DNA from: an uncultured Pelagibacteraceae bacterium
GTDB taxonomy: Bacteria; Pseudomonadota; Alphaproteobacteria; Pelagibacterales; Pelagibacteraceae
Direction of reading: 5' to 3'
Assembly (NCBI GenBank): GCA_902581795.1
Contig: CACHPL010000001.1
Coordinates: 310,001 to 374,000 of the forward strand
Length of the DNA stretch: 64,000 bases
A program made the position numbers and the translations under genes. The notes under the pieces are model-generated. The model ran no database searches, had not been told where the DNA came from, and worked only from the letters and a program-made list of their open reading frames with translations. Below, one piece after another: positions 18,739-27,819 of this stretch. Every line of letters begins with the position of its first letter. Position 1 is the first letter of the stretch.

Positions 18739-20416
18739 CCTCAATTTTAACATCAATTAATTCCGCGTCGGGAAATACAGATGTCATCTCCTTTGAAATT
18801 TTGTTTTGCTTTTCCTTTTTTAAAAGATTATCACGATCATCAATTCTTTTTTCATACAGAGTTTTTAGCCCCTCCTCTTTACTAAGTGTTATGATCCATC
18901 TTTTACCTGTCCATTCAAAAAGTTTTTTAGATAAATTTTTTATAAAATTTTTATTCAAATTTTCGTTAAAATTTATATCTATTTTTCCATTTTCAAAATT
19001 AACTAACTTAACATTTCTATCTAGATCATATTTAAGTTCTGATTCTTTGTTTTTTTCAGCTAAAGAAATTAATTCTGAAAAAGATCTGACCTGAAAAGTG
19101 TTAACTTCTTTTTTACTTTCTTTATTCAACTCTCCTTTTTCCATAGTCTTTATTTGTTGAATATTTTTTAATTGATCTTTTAGAGAGTTTGTAGATTTTA
19201 GGTCGTTATCATTTTCACTTAATTGTTTTTTTTGGGTAACAGGACTATCAGATATGTTTTTCGATAAATTTACGCTCTCTTCATTTTGATCAATATTTTT
19301 AATATGGACCAGTTGGATTAAATACATTTCTAATGCAATGTTCTCATTTGATATGACTTTTAGATCCTCTATAGTTTTGAGTGTTAATTGCCAAAATAAA
19401 CCAAGATCCTCCATATTTAAATTTTTGGAAACTTCATCTATCAATCGAAGTTCAGGCTCTGATATAAAAAGATCTTTTTCAATTGGCCCTAAGTTTATTC
19501 TTCTGCTAAACAAATAAATTAATTCCAAAATATCGTTGAGAAAATTTTTGGCATCCAATCCGTCCTCTAATAACTCTCTTATATTTACAAGGGCTTCTTT
19601 TTCGTTTCCCTCAAAAACAAGCTTTAAAAGGTTTATGAGTTTTGTTTTGTCTGCTAATCCAAGCATTTTTCTCACATCTTCAATTTCTATAACCTTTGTG
19701 GGATTTAAACTTTGAAAAACTATCGCTCTATCTAACAAAGAAACTCCGTCTCTTACAGAACCTTCGGAGCCTTTAGCGAGCAATTCTATTGCGCTATTTG
19801 AAATTTTTCCTTTTTCTAGATTTGAAATTTTTTTTAAATGGTCTGAAATTTTTAAAACACTAACTCTTTTTAAATCAAATCTTTGACACCTGGATAAAAT
19901 TGTTATTGGTATTTTTCTAACCTCTGTAGTGGCTAAAATAAATTTTAACTTTTCTGGTGGTTCCTCCAAAGTCTTTAATAATCCATTAAAAGCTTGTTTT
20001 GAAAGCATATGAACTTCGTCAATTATGAATATTTTATAAGCCGCACTTGTTGGGTTATATTTTGCACCATCTATTAGTTCACGAACGTCATCAATACCAG
20101 TTTTAGAAGCTGCGTCCATTTCAAGAACATCAATGTGATTTGAATTTTCAATTTCTGAACAATGCTGGCAGATTTCATTCTCATTACACATTTTTCCATC
20201 TTTAATATTTTTTAAACAATTTAATGCTTTAGCAATAAGCCTTGCAGTTGTAGTTTTACCAACTCCTCTAATACCAGTTAAAAGATATGCGTTAGGCGTT
20301 TTTTTTATTTTAATTGCGTTTGAAATAGTTTCGGCAATTACTTCTTGTCCAATAAGATCTTCGAATAATCGAGGTCTATATTTTAATGCTAAAATCTTGG
20401 ATCTATTTTTATTCAT
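18731..20416 (-). CDS. dnaX: DNA polymerase III subunits gamma and tau
   Basis: Clamp-loader ATPase, 561 residues. Walker A GIRGVGKTT is at 48-56, then the four-Cys zinc module (CLKN ... MCNENEICQHC, about 67-86). Walker B is FIIDEVHML, the sensor region LKFILATTEVRKIPITILSRC, and the SRC Arg finger is in place. A low-complexity Lys/Asn/Ser linker separates the AAA+ part from a C-terminal tau domain. I see no obvious slippery heptamer for a programmed gamma frameshift, but the A-rich codons make this hard to judge by eye. Confidence 0.95.
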   Translation of the reverse strand: MNKNRSKILALKYRPRLFEDLIGQEVIAETISNAIKIKKTPNAYLLTGIRGVGKTTTARLIAKALNCLKNIKDGKMCNENEICQHCSEIENSNHIDVLEMDAASKTGIDDVRELIDGAKYNPTSAAYKIFIIDEVHMLSKQAFNGLLKTLEEPPEKLKFILATTEVRKIPITILSRCQRFDLKRVSVLKISDHLKKISNLEKGKISNSAIELLAKGSEGSVRDGVSLLDRAIVFQSLNPTKVIEIEDVRKMLGLADKTKLINLLKLVFEGNEKEALVNIRELLEDGLDAKNFLNDILELIYLFSRRINLGPIEKDLFISEPELRLIDEVSKNLNMEDLGLFWQLTLKTIEDLKVISNENIALEMYLIQLVHIKNIDQNEESVNLSKNISDSPVTQKKQLSENDNDLKSTNSLKDQLKNIQQIKTMEKGELNKESKKEVNTFQVRSFSELISLAEKNKESELKYDLDRNVKLVNFENGKIDINFNENLNKNFIKNLSKKLFEWTGKRWIITLSKEEGLKTLYEKRIDDRDNLLKKEKQNKISKEMTSVFPDAELIDVKIEDD

Positions 20417-20423
20417 TTATTTA

Positions 20424-20512
20424 GGAGACCAAACAACCCGCTCTCAAAAGTTCGTGCTGCTGTTTTTACACCCTGACACATTAAACGTATTGAAATCGCC
20501 TGGATGGCCTCC
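20424..20512 (-). ncRNA. ffs: Signal recognition particle RNA (4.5S)
   Basis: On the reverse strand a hairpin RNA of about 89 nt is closed by GGAGGCCA (20512-20505) pairing with TGGTCTCC (20431-20424). In the apical region the Ffh-binding internal loop is recognised as TCAGG on one side and ACAGCAGCA on the other, as in bacterial 4.5S RNAs. The usual UCC-GGAA-GGA tip is replaced by GTGTAAAAAC, so the tetraloop is not a standard GGAA. It lies just before dnaX and has its own promoter. Confidence 0.85.
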
Positions 20513-20517
20513 AAATT

Positions 20518-20547
20518 ATTATATCAATATAGAATTGAATTCTACAA
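20518..20547 (-). promoter_or_regulatory. Promoter of the SRP RNA gene
   Basis: On the reverse strand TTGTAG (20547-20542) and a perfect TATAAT (20523-20518) are spaced by 18 bases. The predicted RNA 5' end (20512) is six bases after the -10 box, fitting a strong stable-RNA promoter. Confidence 0.75.
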
Positions 20548-20570
20548 GCCTGTAATATTGAATTTGTGGA

Positions 20571-21419
20571 CTATTTTTTTTGCCTAAAAGAGGAAGCCTC
20601 ATAAACGCCCAAGATATTTAGACTTTCGGTATGAAAACTCAATTCCTCCAAAGCTTTTTGTACCTGGCTTTGCTCAATGTGGCCCTCGAGATCAAGGTAA
20701 AAATTTGTTTGGTCAAAAGTATTTTTAACAGAAAAGCTTTCTAGCTTTGTGAGGTTAACTTGGTTTGTAGCGAAACCTCCTAAACATTTATACAATGCTG
20801 CTGGAATACTTTTTAATCTAAAAATACAACTCGTAACATATGTTTTTCCTTTTTGATATTCTGGTTGTTGCACATTTTTTCCCATCACTAAAAATCTTGT
20901 AATATTATATTTTTCATCTTCAATATTTTTTAATAATACTTTTAAACCATATATTTGTGCTGAAAGCTTAGATGCAATTGCGGCTATAGTTTTATCATTA
21001 CTTTTAGAAAGTTCTTTAGCAGAACCTGCGGTATCAGCAGAAATAATAGTTTGAAATTTGTATTTTTGAATTATTTTTTGGCATTGGTCTATTGCTTGAG
21101 CATGACTTCGAACATACTTGATATCCTTTAACTCTGTGTTCTCTTTTACTAAAAGATTATGTTCAACAATTTGAAAATGTTCCGCATATATTTGTAATTT
21201 ATACTTTGGTAGAAGGTAATGAATATCGGCCACTCTTCCTGCTAACGAATTTTCAATAGGAACCACAATTTTATAGCTCGAGTCCTCGTATGCGATTTTA
21301 AAAGTTTCTTCAAAAGTGCTACAAGCCTCGATTGGTGTTCCTTTAAATAGCTCCTCACATGCTAAATGTGAATAAGCTCCTTTTTCTCCTTGAAACGCTA
21401 CCTTAACTTTTTGTGTCAT
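20571..21419 (-). CDS. pheA: Prephenate dehydratase
   Basis: Converts prephenate to phenylpyruvate in phenylalanine synthesis. It has 282 residues with no chorismate mutase domain. The N-terminal catalytic part starts VKVAFQGEKGAYSHLA and includes VVPIENSLAGRV near residue 76 and the T-x-F-like signature NITRFLVMG near 170. The C-terminal ACT regulatory domain contains PAALYKCLGGFATNQVNLTK and LTKLESFSV (ESRP position changed to ESFS). It overlaps the kdsB 3' end by 17 bases. Confidence 0.94.
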   Translation of the reverse strand: MTQKVKVAFQGEKGAYSHLACEELFKGTPIEACSTFEETFKIAYEDSSYKIVVPIENSLAGRVADIHYLLPKYKLQIYAEHFQIVEHNLLVKENTELKDIKYVRSHAQAIDQCQKIIQKYKFQTIISADTAGSAKELSKSNDKTIAAIASKLSAQIYGLKVLLKNIEDEKYNITRFLVMGKNVQQPEYQKGKTYVTSCIFRLKSIPAALYKCLGGFATNQVNLTKLESFSVKNTFDQTNFYLDLEGHIEQSQVQKALEELSFHTESLNILGVYEASSFRQKK

Positions 21420-22149
21420 CTTCCATTACTTTTTTTACTTGGGACAAATCTTGATTTGTATCTACACTAAGCGGGTTCGAAAATACATAACCAACATGAA
21501 TTTTCATTTTGTTTTCCATTGCCCTCATTTGTTCTAAATTTCTTTCTAATTCTAACTTAGTTCTTTTTAGTTTTACATATCGCATTAAAGCTTCTTTAGT
21601 AAAGGCATAAATTCCTACATGATGATAAATAAATTGACTTTTTGAAGAAGAAATATCTCTCTCAAAATCAATAGCCTCTGAATATATAGATTTTTCAATT
21701 CTATTTTTTGTAACCACTTTAACAATGTTTTTGTTAAGCAATTCGTCCTTATTTTTTATTGATGAAGCCAAAGTTCCAATATCGCACAGGCCTCTATTTA
21801 AATAATCATTTAGTTCAACTATTGAATTTGGATCTAAATTTGGCATGTCGCCCTGTAAATTAATTATAACTTTAGATTTAGAGGAAAAAAAATCTTGAAA
21901 TCCTTCAAAAATTCTGTCAGTTCCACTGTGGTGTTCTTTTTTGGTAATAAATGATTTGCCCCCATTATTTTTTATTAACTCTGCAATAATTTGATCGGGA
22001 GTTACAACTAAGACTTCTCCTACTTTAGATTTTACTGCTAAATCATAAACATGAAGAATTAATTCCTTATTTTTAATTAACTTGAGAGGTTTGTCAGGTA
22101 ATCTTTTAGCTTGTAAGCGTGAAGGTATGATAATTACTGTATTGCTCAT
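21403..22149 (-). CDS. kdsB: 3-deoxy-manno-octulosonate cytidylyltransferase
   Basis: Makes CMP-Kdo for lipopolysaccharide. It has 248 residues. The N-terminal nucleotide-binding motif VIIIPSRLQAKRLPDKPL and the INLQGDMPNLDP segment near residue 98 are standard, as are YHHVGIYAFTKEAL and LELERNLEQMRAMEN in the C-terminal half (usually LEQLR). It is coupled to pheA by a 17-base overlap and is divergent from the cytochrome c gene. KdsD, encoded at 44.8 kb, supplies the Kdo pathway's first intermediate. Confidence 0.95.
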   Translation of the reverse strand: MSNTVIIIPSRLQAKRLPDKPLKLIKNKELILHVYDLAVKSKVGEVLVVTPDQIIAELIKNNGGKSFITKKEHHSGTDRIFEGFQDFFSSKSKVIINLQGDMPNLDPNSIVELNDYLNRGLCDIGTLASSIKNKDELLNKNIVKVVTKNRIEKSIYSEAIDFERDISSSKSQFIYHHVGIYAFTKEALMRYVKLKRTKLELERNLEQMRAMENKMKIHVGYVFSNPLSVDTNQDLSQVKKVMEDDTKS

Positions 22150-22245
22150 AAATTTTTATGCGGCTCAAAGACGCAATAACACCGAATTTATTTAAAGTCT
22201 TTTTAATTAACTCGTGATATATCTACTACTTTAATTACCAAATTT

Positions 22246-22779
22246 ATGAATGGTTTTGAAATAAATAAAATTATAGCCGCTGTTATATTTACAGTTTTAG
22301 TAGTTTTTGGCATAGGCAAAATCACGGATTTATTATTTGAAGTAGAAAAACCCAAAGTAGCCGCATACAAAGTGGAAGCTCCAGTTGTCAAAACAGCTAA
22401 CGCAGAAAAATCTAGTTCAGGCAGTTTTAACTTAAAAGATTTTTTAGCACTTGGAAGTGCAGAGCATGGTCAAAAAGTTTTTAAAAAATGTTCCGCTTGC
22501 CATGTTGTTGCAAAAGGTGGAAAAAATAAAATTGGTCCAGCTTTGTACGGTGTATTAGGTAGACAATCTGCATCTATAGATGGGTACAAATACTCGAAGG
22601 CACTTGTGGCTCATTCTAAAATTTGGTCATACGAAGAAATGAACGGTTATTTAATTAAACCTCAGGCTCACATTAAAGGTACAAAAATGGCATTTGCAGG
22701 CTTGAAAAGTGAAAAAGATAGAGCTTCAGTAATTTTGTATATGAATAGCATGAGCGATAATCCTCTGCCTAATCCTTAA
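22246..22779 (+). CDS. cycM: Membrane-anchored cytochrome c (CycM/c552 type)
   Basis: 177-residue electron carrier. An uncleaved N-terminal helix (residues about 8-28) anchors it, followed by a linker rich in Val, Ala and Lys and one class I cytochrome c domain. The heme-binding CSACH is near residue 82, with the conserved KIGPALYGVLGR after it, and the axial Met ligand is probably in GTKMAFAGLK. Such proteins link the bc1 complex to the terminal oxidase. It is convergent with argF (1-base gap), and divergent from kdsB. Confidence 0.93.
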   Translation: MNGFEINKIIAAVIFTVLVVFGIGKITDLLFEVEKPKVAAYKVEAPVVKTANAEKSSSGSFNLKDFLALGSAEHGQKVFKKCSACHVVAKGGKNKIGPALYGVLGRQSASIDGYKYSKALVAHSKIWSYEEMNGYLIKPQAHIKGTKMAFAGLKSEKDRASVILYMNSMSDNPLPNP

Positions 22780-22780
22780 T

Positions 22781-23704
22781 TTATTTCATACACCATTCGA
22801 TGATACTTTTTTGTGCATGAATTCTATTAAATGCCTGAAGCCAAACTACAGACTGTTTGCCATCCATAACTTCACTTGTTACCTCCTCTTCTCTACTTGC
22901 AGGAAGACAATGCATAAAAATTGAATCTAATTTAGCCACCTTCATGATTTTTTTATTCACCTGGTACTTTTTAAGAATTTTTTTCTTTTTGTTTTTGTCA
23001 CCCTTATCGCTCATTGAAATCCACTTATCTGTCATAATACAGTCTGCTCCTTCGGCAGCCTTGTAAGGATCCTCTGTAATTAAAAGTTGACAATTATTTT
23101 TTTTCGCTAATTTAACAATTTTGCTATCTGGCTGATATTTTTTAGGGCAACCAATGTTTAATTTGAATTGAAATTTTACTGCTGCTTCAATAAAAGAGTT
23201 TGAGACATTATTTCCGTCACCAATCCAAGCAATAGTTTTATCTTTAATATTCCCCTTTAACTCCTCAAAAGTAAGAATATCAGACATTACTTGGCAAGGA
23301 TGTCCTTGATTTGTAAGTCCGTTAATAATTGGAATTTCTAAATGTTTTTTAAATTCATCAACATTATTGTGTGAGTCTGTTCTAATCATAAGAATATCCG
23401 CGTATTGAGATAAAACCTTTGCGGTATCCTTTATAGTTTCGTCACCTTTGCCATAATGGATTTCATCTTGATTTAAAATAATTGAAGAACCACCTAATTG
23501 TTTAACAGCTAAATCAAAAGATATTCTTGTTCTAGTGGAAGTCTTTTCAAAAATCATAATCATTGTCTTTCCATTAAGAGGTTGATTTTCGTCTGGTTGA
23601 GAATGAGGTTTGCCACCTCTCTCGGACTTTCTTTTCTTGGCGCTATCAATGATTGATCTTAATTCAACTTTAGATAAATCAGAAATGTTTATAAAGTTAT
23701 TCAT
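22781..23704 (-). CDS. argF: Ornithine carbamoyltransferase
   Basis: Forms citrulline from ornithine and carbamoyl phosphate. It has 307 residues. The carbamoyl phosphate site STRTR is near residue 55-59 (EKTSTRTRISFD), followed by GKGDETIKDTAKVLSQY, the HPCQ block (GHPCQVMSDI) and the ornithine-binding HCLP (MHCLPASREEEV). It overlaps argD by eight bases in the usual alphaproteobacterial argD-argF order. Confidence 0.97.
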   Translation of the reverse strand: MNNFINISDLSKVELRSIIDSAKKRKSERGGKPHSQPDENQPLNGKTMIMIFEKTSTRTRISFDLAVKQLGGSSIILNQDEIHYGKGDETIKDTAKVLSQYADILMIRTDSHNNVDEFKKHLEIPIINGLTNQGHPCQVMSDILTFEELKGNIKDKTIAWIGDGNNVSNSFIEAAVKFQFKLNIGCPKKYQPDSKIVKLAKKNNCQLLITEDPYKAAEGADCIMTDKWISMSDKGDKNKKKKILKKYQVNKKIMKVAKLDSIFMHCLPASREEEVTSEVMDGKQSVVWLQAFNRIHAQKSIIEWCMK

Positions 23705-24869
23705 AGGTTAATTCGTTACATACTTTGCTTATAATTTTTATAGCAAAGTCTATTTCTTGTTTTTTAACATTTAAAGGAGGCAGGATTCTGACTACGTTCT
23801 CTCCAGCTCTCATTGTAAGAAGCTTGTTATCCTCAAGTTTTTTAATAAATTTGGTTTGATCGTTATAAAGCTGCAAACCTAAAAGCAAACCAATTCCTCT
23901 TACTTCTTTGATTACATTTGGATACTCATCTTTTAATTTGTTTAGTTCAGAAATAAAATATTTAGAAGATCTCTGAACATTTTTTAAAAACCCTCTTTGA
24001 AATATTTGATCTAAAACTGCATTACCCACGCTCATTGCTAGCGGGTTTCCACCAAAAGTACTACCGTGTGATCCTGGTATCATAGCGGATGCAACTTTTT
24101 TGTTCATTAGAACTGCTCCAATTGGAAAGCCTCCACCTATCCCTTTGGCTACTGGCACAATATCAGGTTTAATTTTTGCATGTTCAAAAGCAAAGAACTT
24201 TCCTGATCTACCTATTCCACATTGAACTTCATCTAAAATTAATAAAATTTTTTTTTTATTACAAATTTTCCTTAAACCTTTTAGACACCAATCAGGTATA
24301 ACCTTTATACCTGACTCTCCCATTGCCGTTTCTACCATTATTGCAGCTGTTTTCTTTGTAATTGCCTTTTTTAGACCTTTATGATCTGCAAAATTAAAAT
24401 GGTCAAATCCAGGCACTTTGGGTCCAAATCCCTCTGTCATTTTTTTTGATCCACTAGCAAAAATTGCTGCTAGTGTTCTCCCATGAAAAGAATCCTTTAT
24501 ACAAAGAATTCTATTTTTTTGAGGTTTTCCTATTGAGTAAAAATACCTTCTTGCAGCCTTGATGGCTGCTTCTGTTGCTTCCACGCCGCTGTTTTGAAAC
24601 AAAACATAGTCTGCAAAAGTTTTTTGTGTCAATCTTTTTGCAAGCCTTTCTCCTTCAGGGATTATAAAGGCATTTGAAACATGCCAAACCTTTTTAGCTT
24701 GTTTATTAATTGCCCTGGTTAGATAAGGATTTGCATGCCCCAAGGAGTTTACTGCTATGCCTTGAACAAAATCTAAATATTTTTTTCCATTAGTTGAGTA
24801 TAAAAAACTTCCTTTGCCTCTTTTAAAGGCAATTCTTCTTCTATTATAATTTTTAACTAAAGCGCTCAT
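23697..24869 (-). CDS. argD: Acetylornithine aminotransferase
   Basis: PLP-dependent class III aminotransferase of arginine synthesis (possibly also succinyldiaminopimelate in lysine synthesis), 390 residues. Markers: FVQGIAVNSLGHANP, the phosphate-binding SGVEATEAAIKAARRY, SFHGRTLAA, the Asp of LILDEVQCGIGRSGK, and the Schiff-base lysine in VAKGIGGGFPIGA. It is upstream of argF and 3 bases after the ABC permease stop on the same strand, so the three may be co-transcribed. Confidence 0.95.
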   Translation of the reverse strand: MSALVKNYNRRRIAFKRGKGSFLYSTNGKKYLDFVQGIAVNSLGHANPYLTRAINKQAKKVWHVSNAFIIPEGERLAKRLTQKTFADYVLFQNSGVEATEAAIKAARRYFYSIGKPQKNRILCIKDSFHGRTLAAIFASGSKKMTEGFGPKVPGFDHFNFADHKGLKKAITKKTAAIMVETAMGESGIKVIPDWCLKGLRKICNKKKILLILDEVQCGIGRSGKFFAFEHAKIKPDIVPVAKGIGGGFPIGAVLMNKKVASAMIPGSHGSTFGGNPLAMSVGNAVLDQIFQRGFLKNVQRSSKYFISELNKLKDEYPNVIKEVRGIGLLLGLQLYNDQTKFIKKLEDNKLLTMRAGENVVRILPPLNVKKQEIDFAIKIISKVCNELTYE

Positions 24870-24872
24870 TGG

Positions 24873-25685
24873 TTAAGATTTTATTTTATATCCCCTTTTA
24901 TAAAGCAAATAAGATATAAACCATAGCAATATGGATAATATCGTAAGATAGATTGCTCCAATTATTATTGATCCATCTGATTTTTCCAAAAAACTGTACC
25001 TAAAACCATCAATCATATAAAAAAAGGGATTGCATTTACTAAAGGTTTGAAGAGATTGCGGTAAATTATTTATTGTGTAAAAAGTACCTGATAAAAAAGA
25101 TAGTGGAATAATTAAAAAATTTGTAACCGAAGCCATATGATCGAATTTTTCAGCCCACAAACCGGCTATAATTCCAACTGATCCAAGAATAAAAGATGAA
25201 ACAAAAGTGAAAAAAATAAGGGTAAAATAATTGCTAACTTTTATATCTACTAAGAAATAAAAAGTGCAAATACTAACAATTGCAATCATAAAACTTCTAG
25301 TTGTAGCTGCCAAACTTACAGCTAGCGTTACTTCAGCTGGGGATAAAGGCGCATACAAGATATCAACAATGTTTCCCTGAATTTTCCCAATCATAAAAGA
25401 AGAAGAAGAATGAGAAAATGATTGTTGGATAACCTGCATTGCAATTAATCCGGGAGCTAAAAAGACTATAAATGGAAAACCTAGCATATCAGATCTGCTA
25501 TTTCCTAAAGCAAGAGACAAGACCAATAAAAATAACAAAGAAGAGATTAATGGTGATAAAAGTGTTTGAATCCAAACTATCAAAAATCTTAATACTTCTT
25601 TTTTATAAAGAGTCCAAAAGCCAATCCAATTTACTGTGCCAAATCTTCTCTTTCCAAACTTATATTTTGTTTCAATTTCAACCAT
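24873..25685 (-). CDS. ABC-2 type transporter permease
   Basis: 270-residue integral membrane protein from ATG 25685. The frame opens at 25712, but the nine extra residues precede the usual cytoplasmic N terminus. Six hydrophobic segments fit the ABC2_membrane domain, with the motif-rich PLSFLSGTFYTINNLP typical of this permease family (NodJ/YadH-like exporters). No ATP-binding partner is next to it; downstream lie argD and argF. The substrate is unknown; drugs, polysaccharide or lipid are possible. It is divergent from gcrA. Confidence 0.85.
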   Translation of the reverse strand: MVEIETKYKFGKRRFGTVNWIGFWTLYKKEVLRFLIVWIQTLLSPLISSLLFLLVLSLALGNSRSDMLGFPFIVFLAPGLIAMQVIQQSFSHSSSSFMIGKIQGNIVDILYAPLSPAEVTLAVSLAATTRSFMIAIVSICTFYFLVDIKVSNYFTLIFFTFVSSFILGSVGIIAGLWAEKFDHMASVTNFLIIPLSFLSGTFYTINNLPQSLQTFSKCNPFFYMIDGFRYSFLEKSDGSIIIGAIYLTILSILLWFISYLLYKRGYKIKS

Positions 25686-25823
25686 ACGTAGTCTTATAAC
25701 TTCAAAATACAAAAATTCTGTGAAAAACTTTTTTTTTAAGCAAATTCTTAACTATTTTATTTTAACACTACTAGATAATGTAATACGTTTAAATAAAAAA
25801 ACTACATATAGGCTGTACCATAA

Positions 25824-26321
25824 ATGAGTTGGACCGAAGAACGAGAGAAAAAATTAAAAGAACTATGGGGAAAAGGCCATACAGCAAGTCAGATTGCAGA
25901 AATTTTAGGCGATACTACTAGAAATGCAGTAATTGGAAAAGCTCATCGACTTAAATTAGCAGCAAGAGCTTCGGCGAAACATTCTTCAACGACTAAAAAG
26001 CAAACAGATGGTGGGGTCAATAAACAAGAAAAATACATTAGCAGAAAAAGCAAATTTAAATCCCTGCTTTTAGATAAAAATTTTGAAGCCGAAAATCCAA
26101 AAAAACTAGAGGAACTAGGTGATAAAAACTGTAGATGGCCAATAGGTCACCCGGATGAAGAAAATTTTTATTTTTGTGGCAGAGCTCCCATAGAAGGTTT
26201 TTCTTACTGTAAATTGCATGTTTTATATGCATTTCAGCCCAAAAATCAGAAAGAGGAGCTCATAGACAAAGAAGATGATGTTCCGGCTTTTATAGAAAAG
26301 AAAGTAAAAGCTTCTAAGTAA
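25824..26321 (+). CDS. gcrA: Cell cycle regulator GcrA
   Basis: 165-residue transcription factor specific to alphaproteobacteria, which binds sigma-70 and methylated promoters in Caulobacter. The N-terminal helix-turn-helix MSWTEEREKKLKELW ... GHTASQIAEILG and NAVIGKAHRLKL are nearly canonical. A charged linker follows, and the C-terminal sigma-binding domain contains CRWPIGHP, FCGR and YCKLH cysteine/histidine motifs. It stands alone in its orientation, with a 52-base gap before the next gene. Confidence 0.95.
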   Translation: MSWTEEREKKLKELWGKGHTASQIAEILGDTTRNAVIGKAHRLKLAARASAKHSSTTKKQTDGGVNKQEKYISRKSKFKSLLLDKNFEAENPKKLEELGDKNCRWPIGHPDEENFYFCGRAPIEGFSYCKLHVLYAFQPKNQKEELIDKEDDVPAFIEKKVKASK

Positions 26322-26373
26322 TCTTTTAATAAAACCTTAACAATACTTTAATATAATAATCAGGAGAAAAAAT

Positions 26374-26601
26374 ATGAATAAAACAACTATTAAATATCTT
26401 AAATGGATAAGTACTTTTTTAACATTATTAGGAATATTAGCATTCTATTTAGATTACTATCCTTACAGCATGATACCTCACGGACTTGGTATTATTGGAT
26501 GGACAGTTGTTGGAACCATAACAAAGGATAAACCGCTACTTACAAACTTTGCATTGCAAATACCTATAATGTTTGCGGGTATAATAAAGTATTCGATATA
26601 G
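26374..26601 (+). CDS. Small membrane protein of unknown function
   Basis: 75 residues with two or three hydrophobic segments (about 10-27, 33-48 and 56-72). A clear Shine-Dalgarno (AGGAG) precedes its ATG. I do not recognise a family. It ends four bases before arsC and is thus likely the first gene of a three-gene operon with arsC and the aquaporin, so a role with them is possible but unproven. Confidence 0.7.
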   Translation: MNKTTIKYLKWISTFLTLLGILAFYLDYYPYSMIPHGLGIIGWTVVGTITKDKPLLTNFALQIPIMFAGIIKYSI

Positions 26602-26605
26602 ATTT

Positions 26606-27040
26606 ATGAGGAATATTTTGTTTGTGTGCACAGGCAATTCAGCAAGAAGTATTCTTGCGGAAGCTTTGGTCAATAAAAATTATAGTTTAAAATTTAAAGC
26701 TTTTAGCGCAGGTAGCAATCCTACAGGGAAAATAAACCCTAATATAAAAAAATATTTAGAAAAAAAAAATTTCGATATATCAAATTATTCTTCAAAGAAT
26801 TTTGACCAGTTTTTAAAAAATAAAATAAAAATTCATCAAGTTATAACAGTTTGTAACAATGCCCATAATGAGGTCTGTCCGGTCTGGCCTGAAAAAAAAG
26901 ATATAATTCATTGGGATATTGAAGACCCAGTTGAAAAAATTAAATCTGCTAGTTCTGATACAGAGATTGAAAAAGTAATTGATGAAACTTATGAAATATT
27001 ATCTAATAAGATTAAAGAATGGGTCTCAAATGAAGAATAA
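26606..27040 (+). CDS. arsC: Arsenate reductase, thioredoxin-coupled LMW-phosphatase type
   Basis: 144 residues with a low-molecular-weight phosphatase fold. The P-loop CTGNSARS starts at Cys8. Two further cysteines at 83 and 91 (VCNNAHNEVC) match the redox relay of the thioredoxin-coupled ArsC family, followed by the diagnostic PVWP. HWDIEDPVEK carries the DP acid loop. It reduces arsenate to arsenite. The next gene encodes an aquaporin overlapping by 11 bases, the arrangement known for ArsC-AqpS arsenic detoxification in rhizobia. Arsenate uptake through Pst makes this relevant in phosphate-poor water. Confidence 0.9.
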   Translation: MRNILFVCTGNSARSILAEALVNKNYSLKFKAFSAGSNPTGKINPNIKKYLEKKNFDISNYSSKNFDQFLKNKIKIHQVITVCNNAHNEVCPVWPEKKDIIHWDIEDPVEKIKSASSDTEIEKVIDETYEILSNKIKEWVSNEE

Positions 27041-27683
27041 AATATTTGTTGGTGAATTTATAGGAAGTTGTTTTTTAGTCATGATAATTGTTGGCTCAGG
27101 TTTAATGGCTGAAAACTTAAGTAATGACGTTGCTGTGATGTTAATTGCAAACACAATAGCAACAGGAGCAGGTTTATTTGTGCTTATTACAGTATTTGCT
27201 GATGTATCAGGAGCTCACTTTAATCCATTTGTAAGTATTGCCATGACAATAACGGGAAAATTAAAAAAGAAACTGCTACCCTACTATATCATTGCTCAAT
27301 TGATTGGTTGCTTGATTGGTGTTGGTTTAGCCAATTTCTTTTTTGAACATGACATTTATGAATTATCTACTAAATCAAGAGATGGAATTTACATATTCAC
27401 ATCTGAAGTAATAGCAACATTAGGGCTTATAATAATAATTTTTGGCTCTATGAAGTCAGGAAAAATTGCTGTTGCTGCTAGTGTTGGTCTTTATATTACA
27501 GCTGGTTACTGGTTTACTTCGTCTACTTCTTTTGCAAATCCAGCTGTTGCGATTGCTAGAACTTTTACAGAATCGTTTACTGGTATTAGTTATTTAAACA
27601 CTCCTTATTATATCTTAGCTGAACTTGTAGGAATGTTAATTGCTGTATTTATTGTTAAAAAGTTATTTTTAGTGAAAAATTGA
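27030..27683 (+). CDS. Aquaporin-family channel, AqpS-like
   Basis: 217 residues from ATG 27030, six membrane segments. The two pore half-helices carry FNPFVSI at residues 64-70 (Ala of NPA changed to Phe) and FANPAVAIART with an intact NPA in the second half. The frame opens at 26979, but that extension is inside arsC. The pairing with arsC suggests export of arsenite, as proposed for Sinorhizobium AqpS; water or glycerol transport is the alternative. Confidence 0.85.
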   Translation: MKNKIFVGEFIGSCFLVMIIVGSGLMAENLSNDVAVMLIANTIATGAGLFVLITVFADVSGAHFNPFVSIAMTITGKLKKKLLPYYIIAQLIGCLIGVGLANFFFEHDIYELSTKSRDGIYIFTSEVIATLGLIIIIFGSMKSGKIAVAASVGLYITAGYWFTSSTSFANPAVAIARTFTESFTGISYLNTPYYILAELVGMLIAVFIVKKLFLVKN

Positions 27684-27819
27684 AAAATACAAAACTTGCC
27701 AATCGGATAAGTTTAATTAAAAAATATTAAAAATTTGTAAACTACAGGTTGTATAAAATTAACTTTTAGATTTATGAATTCTGTGATTAAATTAATCATC
27801 TAATAATCTGGAGGTAAAA

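Noticed and set aside
26979-27029. Longer N terminus of the aquaporin
   Set aside because: The 17 extra residues overlap arsC and are not membrane-like; ATG 27030 matches the family start.
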